NCBI GenBank assembly: GCA_964421755.1
Contig: CAYQYP010000604.1
Location: 1-11,171, forward strand
Source: CAVUUN01 sp964421755
GTDB lineage: Bacteria; Acidobacteriota; UBA6911; RPQK01
Length of the DNA stretch: 11,171 bases
Direction of reading: 5' to 3'
Under the pieces are notes generated by a model that saw only the letters and a program-made list of their open reading frames with translations, did no database searches and was not told the origin of the DNA. Positions 1-4,948 of this stretch are shown piece after piece. The position numbers and the translations under genes were made by a program. Position 1 is the first letter of the stretch; each line of letters opens with the position of its first letter.

Positions 1-13
1 TCCCGACGGGTCT

Positions 14-1324
14 TTACGGTTGGCCGTAGGTTCCGCTGATGCCCTGGAAGCCTCTCAACGCTTGGCGGAGCACCCAGAGGATCGGCCGCCCGTGGTTGTA
101 GGAAAAAGCGAGGTTATGATTCAGGCTTGAAAAACAATGGGGCTCACACGACTGTTTCATCGCGTTCAGCTGACGCCTTTCAAACTTTTGAGTCTCGATT
201 GTGCCCCAGTCGTGGGTGGCCGAGTAGAGCGGAAAGCAGGGAGCCAGGGTCCCGTCCACCCGGATGATGACGTTGTTGTGACCCGCCCGGCAACCCCAGC
301 GCTGCAGCCTACCCCGCATGAATGATTTCATCTCGGTCAGTCTTCGGACTGAGTCCACCATCTTGTATCCGCAGCGATTCTTGTCGATAAGCCAATCCAG
401 GGTTCGGTCGACCTCCGGCCAGTCGGCCGAACGAACGAATGTCGGGTTGGTTTCCGAGTGCCTGAAGTGGCTCTCCTCGATCATCGGCGACTCGTTGATG
501 TGGTAATCGGTGATCAACCCGTAATCGTGGGCGATCTCTGTCAGTTGTTTGACGTCCTCCAGATTGTTGCGGCAGATGTTAATGTTAAGGAAGACTATGT
601 AGCCGTACTTGTACTGCTTTCGCACGAGGTACTCGAACTTCGTGCGAATGGAAGTGAGCGCCTTGGGGAGGCCCGGTTTCTCGTTCACTGCATCAACCGC
701 CAGGTTCACAGCTGCAATCCCGGCGTCTGCCAGACGGTCGACCACGTCCCGCTTCATCAGCCGCCCATTGGTGGGCAGGTAGACCCAGAAACCTTTCCTG
801 GCGGCGTAGTAGACGACCTTGTGCGCGAAGGTGGGGCGCAGCAAGGGTTCTCCGCCCATCAAGACGAGCACCCGGCACCCGGCCGAACGAAGCCAGTCAA
901 TGGACCGCCTGGCGATATCTTCGGTCATTCCCTCCACCCGATTGTCAAACGCCCAGCAGTAATGGCAGTCGAGATTGCATTTCCATTCCGTGAACAGGTA
1001 TCCGACGATCGGATGAAATTCACCGGGAAGCACCCTGGACTTCAGGTAGGGAAAGAGCCATCCTCGAAAAGCCCTGTAGATCAGTCGTGCTGACCATCGC
1101 CGACCCCCGTAAGGATCTGCTGCGGAGCGCACCGGGGCGAAACTGGAGTCATCCTGTTCAAGGAGATTAGGGTGTTGCGGGAAAACCGGGGTTGGTAACA
1201 CTTGGCCCCTCGACGGGGGAGGCTGTCGCTTCAGGGGTTGGTATAGGAGTTGATGAAAAGCGCTGTCGATTCGGAATGCGGGCGTGGATTCAGTCGTAGC
1301 AAACGGAGGCAACCCTTCTGGCAT
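14..1324 (-). CDS. Radical SAM protein with Twitch-like C-terminal cysteine cluster
   Basis: This encodes a 436-residue radical S-adenosylmethionine enzyme, probably cytoplasmic, of unknown substrate. Numbering from the chosen ATG, the 4Fe-4S/SAM motif CNLDCHYC (CX3CX2C) is at about 116-123 and the SAM-binding GGEPLL at 157-162. A second cysteine set follows: C345, then G358 and C363 in a CX12GX4C arrangement, then C393 and C397 (CX3C). That matches the opening of SPASM/Twitch domains but has fewer cysteines than a full seven-Cys SPASM, so one auxiliary cluster is likely. The first 110 residues are an unrecognised extension. I start at ATG 1324 because AAAGGAG lies 5 bases ahead; the frame is open to a GTG at 1378, which has no comparable ribosome site. 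It is the only gene on this side of the transposase island. Family assignment is firm. Function is open: peptide modification or sulfatase maturation are possible but unsupported. Confidence 0.9.
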   Translation of the reverse strand: MPEGLPPFATTESTPAFRIDSAFHQLLYQPLKRQPPPSRGQVLPTPVFPQHPNLLEQDDSSFAPVRSAADPYGGRRWSARLIYRAFRGWLFPYLKSRVLPGEFHPIVGYLFTEWKCNLDCHYCWAFDNRVEGMTEDIARRSIDWLRSAGCRVLVLMGGEPLLRPTFAHKVVYYAARKGFWVYLPTNGRLMKRDVVDRLADAGIAAVNLAVDAVNEKPGLPKALTSIRTKFEYLVRKQYKYGYIVFLNINICRNNLEDVKQLTEIAHDYGLITDYHINESPMIEESHFRHSETNPTFVRSADWPEVDRTLDWLIDKNRCGYKMVDSVRRLTEMKSFMRGRLQRWGCRAGHNNVIIRVDGTLAPCFPLYSATHDWGTIETQKFERRQLNAMKQSCEPHCFSSLNHNLAFSYNHGRPILWVLRQALRGFQGISGTYGQP

Positions 1325-1329
1325 CGCGT

Positions 1330-1336
1330 CTCCTTT
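1330..1336 (-). promoter_or_regulatory. Shine-Dalgarno site that decides the radical SAM start
   Basis: Read on the minus strand this is AAAGGAG followed by ACGCG and ATG. It is a near-ideal anti-16S match with 5-base spacing. It argues for the internal ATG at 1324 rather than the upstream GTG at 1378, which would make the protein 18 residues longer. Confidence 0.8.
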
Positions 1337-1368
1337 CACAAGAGGAACCGGAGCCCCCAATTTCCGTC

Positions 1369-1377
1369 TATTTAGCA
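1369..1377 (-). promoter_or_regulatory. Possible extended -10 box for the radical SAM gene
   Basis: On the minus strand the sequence reads TGC-TAAATA about 45 bases before the ATG at 1324. This resembles an extended -10 (TGN plus a TATAAT-like hexamer, 5 of 6 matches when read as TAAAT-rich). The best upstream partner, TGAACG at 16-base spacing, is poor. Its position and AT-richness support a promoter, but the match is weak. Confidence 0.25.
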
Positions 1378-1500
1378 CATCAGGGGAACTCGTTCACGAT
1401 CAAATGGAATTATGGTCGCATGAGGGGGACTGTGCACAGAGAAGAGTTGTCAGGATAACCCGGGTCACGTTCGCCCAGAACCTCGGGACGTGCCGCCAGG

Positions 1501-1535
1501 GAGGAGTACGGGACACTGAGGAGTAGGGGACACTG
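1501..1535. repeat. Near-perfect tandem repeat, 17-base period
   Basis: Two overlapping 18-base units, 1501-1518 and 1518-1535, read GAGGAGTA(C/G)GGGACACTG and differ at a single base (C1509 against G1526). The second unit overlaps the left copy of the inverted repeat that brackets the RAYT gene. This suggests local duplication of a REP-like unit containing the GTAG/GGAG-type tetranucleotide next to GGGACAC. Confidence 0.85.
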
Positions 1536-1539
1536 GTTT
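1520..1539 (+). repeat. Left arm of perfect 20-bp inverted repeat bracketing RAYT
   Basis: GGAGTAGGGGACACTGGTTT here is exactly the reverse complement of 2922-2941. The two arms enclose the RAYT gene and span about 1.42 kb. A second, inner 9-bp inverted match follows: GGACAGTCT at 1547-1555 against AGACTGTCC at 2862-2870. I see no target duplication outside the arms. Confidence 0.9.
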
Positions 1540-1752
1540 CTTCCGGGGACAGTCTTCTCCGGCCAGGCGGTGTGATGCAGCGGCAAAGAGTTGCATTTTC
1601 CAACTGATTTGCAGGTCCAACGAACTGATCGGTACAGAACTCTTGGGAGCCGGAAAGCGAGTGGCACTGATGGAAACAGTTGGAAGTGGCCTTGAAGTCG
1701 GGTTTCGCTACTGGTTGTGAACAGCGGATCCAGCCACGCACTGATCGGAACG

Positions 1753-1781
1753 GGGCTCGCTTGGGAACGAGACGCGAGCCC
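1753..1781. repeat. Hairpin downstream of RAYT
   Basis: GGGCTCGC (1753-1760) pairs perfectly with GCGAGCCC (1774-1781) across a 13-base loop. It lies about 120 bases beyond the RAYT stop codon. No T-tract follows on either strand, so it is not a classical intrinsic terminator. It may instead be a structural unit of the island. Confidence 0.5.
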
Positions 1782-1898
1782 GACCGGACAGGCGGCAACC
1801 GAGCTATCATTCGCTTAAGGCGCGCAAAAAGCTGGGCCAAGGCGGGCAGGCCTCCGTGGCCGGGGACACAGGTGTGGGGAGCCGGAAAAGCAAGCGGG

Positions 1899-2834
1899 TC
1901 AAATGGGCTGGCCGCCGCGCTGTTCGCGCAGCGTATAGCAGCCCGGGATGCTGGCCGGGATCGGGTGTCGGCGCCGTTGATACACTGCCTGTTCGATGAG
2001 AGGGTCCAGCCACTCCTGAACCGCCTCCCGGGTGCCGATCACCAGTCCGTCGCTCAAGCACCGGTGCCGGCGCAGGAAGAGCCCGGGGGTGAGGAAGCGC
2101 CCCGCCTGCTCCTCGCGAAACACCGCCTCGGGCACGGTCCCCGCCCCCTCTTTGTTGGGCTGGGTCCCGGTCCACAAAAGCAATTCACGGTAGGTCCTGA
2201 CCGCCGTCTCGTAGTCGGGGGTGGCGAACAGTTCGGTCAGCGGCATCAGGTCCTGGTCCTGGCCGGTAAAGCGCAGCCGGGCGGAGGAAAACGGCCAGTC
2301 TTCGGGCCGCTCGACCAGGTGAGCCCTGACCGGGTTCAGCTCGGCGTAGAGCGGCAGGTGGCGGAAATATCCGTCGTCACCCGCCATGGAACACTTGAAG
2401 CGGTCGGCCCAGAACCGTCCCTTGCGCCGGTGGCGGCGGTTGTAGTAGCGGGCGAACTGGGAGTTGACGTTGCGCATGTACTCGGAAACGTCGAAGACCC
2501 GGCGGTTGAAGCGCTCCCAGTCGGCATCGGTCCAGCGGTCGTGCGGGCGGTAGCGGCCCGGGTAGAAGCGCTCGGCCAGCTCGGTCAGGGTCTCGCGCGA
2601 CAAGGGCCGGAAGGCCTCGAAGCGGCAGACGTCGTGCCAGTGGTCGCCCATCAGCCCGAAGCCGGCGACGTCGCAATAGTAGAGCCGGGCATAACGGAGC
2701 ATCAGGAGCACGAGCTCGGTCGCGTCTTCTTTGTCCAGCAGGGGATAGTCGCCCTCCACCCCGGCGATCTGAACCCGCAGGTGGTAGACGCCTTCCTGAC
2801 CCAGGGGGGCTTTGATTCGCGCTTTTCTCGCCAT
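1899..2834 (-). CDS. REP-associated tyrosine transposase (RAYT, Y1_Tnp/HUH)
   Basis: This 311-residue protein belongs to the IS200-like Y1 transposase group that moves or processes short palindromic REP sequences as single-stranded DNA. It shows the HUH metal-binding motif as H65-W-H67 in MGDHWHDV, where the family usually has a form like MPNHVHLL. It also has the basic stretch YYNRRHRRKGRFWADRFK (130-147) and the hallmark ELNPVRAHLVERPEDWPFSSARL (165-187). A catalytic tyrosine is likely among Y130, Y131 or Y163; I cannot choose. Residues 190-311 form a C-terminal extension, long compared with the compact single-domain RAYTs of about 165 residues. The ATG at 2834 has AGGA five to eight bases upstream. 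The gene is bracketed by a 20-bp inverted repeat and related units, as expected for a RAYT with its REPs. It appears intact. Confidence 0.88.
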   Translation of the reverse strand: MARKARIKAPLGQEGVYHLRVQIAGVEGDYPLLDKEDATELVLLMLRYARLYYCDVAGFGLMGDHWHDVCRFEAFRPLSRETLTELAERFYPGRYRPHDRWTDADWERFNRRVFDVSEYMRNVNSQFARYYNRRHRRKGRFWADRFKCSMAGDDGYFRHLPLYAELNPVRAHLVERPEDWPFSSARLRFTGQDQDLMPLTELFATPDYETAVRTYRELLLWTGTQPNKEGAGTVPEAVFREEQAGRFLTPGLFLRRHRCLSDGLVIGTREAVQEWLDPLIEQAVYQRRRHPIPASIPGCYTLREQRGGQPI

Positions 2835-2921
2835 GGTCGTCCTTCTTTCGTTCCCGAGCGCAGACTGTCCTATTGCTACTAACGCTCCAGGAGAAAAAAG
2901 TACGAAAAAAAATTAGCAAGA

Positions 2922-2941
2922 AAACCAGTGTCCCCTACTCC
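2922..2941 (-). repeat. Right arm of perfect 20-bp inverted repeat bracketing RAYT
   Basis: AAACCAGTGTCCCCTACTCC is the exact reverse complement of 1520-1539. It lies upstream of the transposase start, next to an A-rich tract (2892-2924) that stands out from the GC-rich surroundings. In REP/RAYT systems the transposase acts on palindromic units of this kind; that these arms are its substrate is inference. Confidence 0.9.
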
Positions 2942-3029
2942 CCTTGGTTGTTCTGCTCATTGTCCTCTTCTGATCGGAACCGACGGGACAGCAGAGACCC
3001 TCCAGGCGGCCCGCCGGCCGTCGTCTGCC

Positions 3030-4457
3030 TCACGCTCTCTGCCCGGGCACGGGCGGGAGCGCCGGGTCCTCGGTCTCGACCAGCCAGTCTGCAAGCCGTG
3101 ATTCCATGTCGGCTCTCATTTTGGCGTAGCCTGGATCATGGTAGAGATTGTGGAGCTCGTGCGGGTCGTCCCGCATGTTGTAGAGCTCGCCATATGGCGC
3201 GCGCAGGTAATGAACGAGCTTCCAGTCGGCCGTACGGATCATCTTTGTCGTTGGAAACTCCGAGTGCACCTCCTGCCGGCCAGGTTCTTTCCCTTCGATG
3301 ATCTGCAAGAGACTTCTCCCCTGGACCCGCTCCGAGGGCCGCATTCCCAGCAGTTCGAGCACGGTGGGCATGATATCGATACTCTCGGTCATATCGCCGA
3401 TACGGCGACCGGCGGGCAATTTCCCGGGTGCCCGCAACATCAGCGGGGCGCGAACGACTTCTTCGTACATGTAGCCCGCCTTGAACAATAATCCGTGGTC
3501 GCCGAGCATCTCGCCGTGATCCGCTGTGAGGACCACCACCGTGCGCTCGGACAGTCCCAGTGCGGCAAGCGATTCGAACATCCGACCGATGTATGTGTCG
3601 TTCAGCGAAATCATCCCGTAGTAGTAGCGCTTAATGCGCTCGAGGTCGTCCGCTGTCATTGTTCGGAGGTCGAATCCGCCGGTATTCTCAAGCGATTTCT
3701 GATGCGACGGCGGTTTGTTTTCCATTTCGCCTTCCCGGCTATGGGAGGCGGGGAAAGCAGCCCCGGCGTACATTCGATCGTAAGGCGCCGGCGGATCGAA
3801 CGGATGGTGAGGTCTGCGGAAGTTCACGTGAAGGAAGAACGGGCGATTGGCGTTTTCCTTGAGAAAATCAATGGCTCTTCGGGCGAAAAAGGCGGTTTCG
3901 TCCATCTCCTCAGGCCAGGGAGCAGGATGAGCCTGGAACCCCGTCTTGAGGCGTTCCCGGTGCTCAGCCGCTTTTGAGTCCCATCCCGCGCTGCTTAGGA
4001 ACGCCCGGTAATCCGGATCGCTCGAATACAGGTTCTGGAATCCGCCCAGCGCATTCGTCGGCGCGAATGGTTCGTCACCCACCGCAGCGGTCATATACCC
4101 GTGCCGGTTCAAGATGGACGCCAGTGTTTCTTCGGTGTCGGGCAGGCGGTACTGATTCCCTGGCGTACGGTTCACATGCGCATATCGTCCGGTGTGCATC
4201 GCCGACCGCGACGGCACGCATTGAGGGCACGGAACATAGTTGTTCTCGAACAGCACTCCCTCCTGTGCCAGCCGATCCATACTCGGCGTACGGATAACCG
4301 GATTGCCCGTGATGCCGAGACAATCTGCACGATGCTGATCATTCGTGATGAGCAGCAGGTTCCAAGGCGGGTTGGCGGCCTGGCTGCGGGCTGCTACAGC
4401 CGTGGCTCCCAAAGCCCCTAGAAAACCACGTCGGGAAAGCTTGATGTCAGCAATCAT
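3030..4457 (-). CDS. Tat-exported type I sulfatase, GKxH motif missing
   Basis: This 475-residue protein is an alkaline-phosphatase-fold sulfatase, expected to hydrolyse sulfate esters outside the cytoplasm. A twin-arginine signal (SRRGFLGALGATAVAARS, about 8-25) leads it. The formylglycine signature CVPSR is at 80-84, so C80 would be converted to the catalytic formylglycine. Metal ligands are seen in ITNDQHR (N39, D40) and TADHGEM (D316, H317), with K329 and H220/H221 as probable sulfate contacts. Oddly, where relatives have a GKxH-type motif (for example AAVGKMHF), this protein reads AAVGDEPF at about 127-134, so the Lys and His are replaced. Length and the rest are normal. It is transcribed away from the second sulfatase; a good -35 (TTGACA) lies just upstream, and there is no Shine-Dalgarno before ATG 4457. 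The glycan substrate is not readable from sequence. Confidence 0.9.
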   Translation of the reverse strand: MIADIKLSRRGFLGALGATAVAARSQAANPPWNLLLITNDQHRADCLGITGNPVIRTPSMDRLAQEGVLFENNYVPCPQCVPSRSAMHTGRYAHVNRTPGNQYRLPDTEETLASILNRHGYMTAAVGDEPFAPTNALGGFQNLYSSDPDYRAFLSSAGWDSKAAEHRERLKTGFQAHPAPWPEEMDETAFFARRAIDFLKENANRPFFLHVNFRRPHHPFDPPAPYDRMYAGAAFPASHSREGEMENKPPSHQKSLENTGGFDLRTMTADDLERIKRYYYGMISLNDTYIGRMFESLAALGLSERTVVVLTADHGEMLGDHGLLFKAGYMYEEVVRAPLMLRAPGKLPAGRRIGDMTESIDIMPTVLELLGMRPSERVQGRSLLQIIEGKEPGRQEVHSEFPTTKMIRTADWKLVHYLRAPYGELYNMRDDPHELHNLYHDPGYAKMRADMESRLADWLVETEDPALPPVPGQRA

Positions 4458-4474
4458 GGGGACAACCAGGCAGG

Positions 4475-4503
4475 ACGTTACTCGCCCGAGGGAAGGCTGT
4501 CAA
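4475..4503 (-). promoter_or_regulatory. Sigma-70-like promoter for the leftward sulfatase
   Basis: On the minus strand a perfect TTGACA (4498-4503) is followed after exactly 17 bases by TAACGT (4475-4480), a 3-of-6 match to the -10. Transcription would begin near 4468, about ten bases before the ATG at 4457. That gives a nearly leaderless message and fits the absence of a Shine-Dalgarno site. Confidence 0.5.
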
Positions 4504-4525
4504 GAATCGGTCGCCGGGCACGGGC

Positions 4526-4575
4526 AACGACGTTTAGGGACTAAGAGACTCCGACGATCGTTGGGGTCGTTGACC
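4526..4575. promoter_or_regulatory. Cluster of short palindromes in the divergent promoter region
   Basis: Three dyads rich in CGTTG lie in 50 bases: AACGACGTT (4526-4534, perfect odd palindrome), CGACGATCGTTG (4552-4563, 10 of 12, core ACGATCGT) and GGTCGTTGACC (4565-4575, 4-base arms). Sitting between the two divergent promoters, they are a plausible operator for joint control of both sulfatase units. No regulator gene is in the window. Confidence 0.35.
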
Positions 4576-4594
4576 TCCTAACGCCCCTTCCCGG

Positions 4595-4603
4595 TGCTAT
4601 AAT
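4595..4603 (+). promoter_or_regulatory. Extended -10 promoter for the rightward sulfatase-GH2 operon
   Basis: TGC-TATAAT is a perfect extended -10 element. A TTGACC lies upstream (4570-4575), but its 22-base spacing is too long for a normal -35, so the extended TG probably carries recognition. Transcription would start near 4610, leaving a leader of about 15 bases with GGAGAG (4612-4617) ahead of ATG 4625. Confidence 0.6.
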
Positions 4604-4788
4604 TCCGCGCCGGAGAGAAACGCGATGCCGCCTCTGAATCGCCGCGAGCTGCTGTTGGCCGTCCCCGCCGCCGCGTGTTCGCTCGGTCCAAGCCGCGCTC
4701 AGAACCAGGCCGCAACGGGCACCCGGCCTAACGTCGTTTTCATCCTCACGGATGAATCGGATGGGCGGATGTCGCCTGCAACGGCACC

Positions 4789-4914
4789 CCGTTTCTCTGC
4801 ATTTTATACGGATCTTGGGATTCCGGTGGGGCATGCGACCTGCTTTCGGTTCGAACTGAAAGCAGATTGCATGCCCTAAGGTGTCTAACATGCGTATAAA
4901 GTGCAGCCGTTTCT
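4789..4914 (+). repeat. 8-bp direct repeat (target site duplication) around the MITE
   Basis: CCGTTTCT occurs at 4789-4796 and again at 4907-4914, touching the outer bases of the two terminal inverted repeats. This is the footprint expected from transposition with an 8-bp staggered cut. The exact identity of the copies suggests a fairly recent insertion. Confidence 0.85.
4797..4906. mobile_element. MITE-like 110-bp element with terminal inverted repeats
   Basis: The ends are CTGCATTTTATACGGAT (4797-4813) and ATGCGTATAAAGTGCAG (4890-4906), inverted repeats matching at 15 of 17 positions. Inside, 4829-4852 and 4853-4876 form a near-perfect palindrome centred on TTCGAA, with 24-base arms and only a few mismatches, mostly G-T pairs. 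The element is flanked directly by CCGTTTCT on both sides, an exact 8-bp target duplication. It has no coding capacity, so movement would need a transposase acting in trans. Several insertion-sequence families make 8-bp duplications, and I cannot name the parent. It interrupts a sulfatase remnant and now lies in the leader of the following sulfatase gene. Confidence 0.85.
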
Positions 4915-4948
4915 ACCGCACTCCAAATATCGTTCCATTTGAGGGAGT

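Larger units (their letters stand above)
1325..1898. other. Gene-free stretch between radical SAM gene and transposase
   Basis: These 574 bases hold no convincing gene. Open frames of 80 to 146 codons exist on both strands, but they lack known motifs and good ribosome sites and run straight through the repeat units. The stretch contains the leader of the radical SAM gene on its left and a tandem 17-base-period repeat at 1501-1535. It also holds the left copy of the 20-bp inverted repeat (1520-1539), isolated GGGGACA units at 1545-1555 and 1862-1872, and a hairpin at 1753-1781. It reads as the 3' non-coding flank of the RAYT island. Confidence 0.6.

Noticed and set aside
14..1324. Radical SAM gene as a definite anaerobic sulfatase maturase
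   Set aside because: It lacks the full seven-cysteine SPASM pattern, has a long unrelated N-terminus, and is separated from the sulfatases by the transposase island. It is kept only as a low-confidence hypothesis.
1400..1840. 146-codon open frame on the minus strand
   Set aside because: It runs through the tandem and inverted repeat units, has no recognisable motif or good ribosome site, and its composition looks like translated non-coding GC-rich DNA.
1680..2882. 400-codon open frame on the plus strand
   Set aside because: It lies antisense to the clear RAYT gene. It is a GC-rich shadow frame with low-complexity Gly/Val/Ala/Pro content and no domain signal.
1741..2980. 11-base direct repeat CTGATCGGAAC at 1741-1751 and 2970-2980 flanking the RAYT island
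   Set aside because: Several 11-base repeats are expected by chance in a window this size, and the copies do not abut the 20-bp inverted repeat, so it is not a target duplication.
4570..4603. TTGACC and TATAAT as a standard -35/-10 pair
   Set aside because: The spacing is 22 bases, too long for normal sigma-70 recognition. The extended TG before TATAAT is the better explanation.
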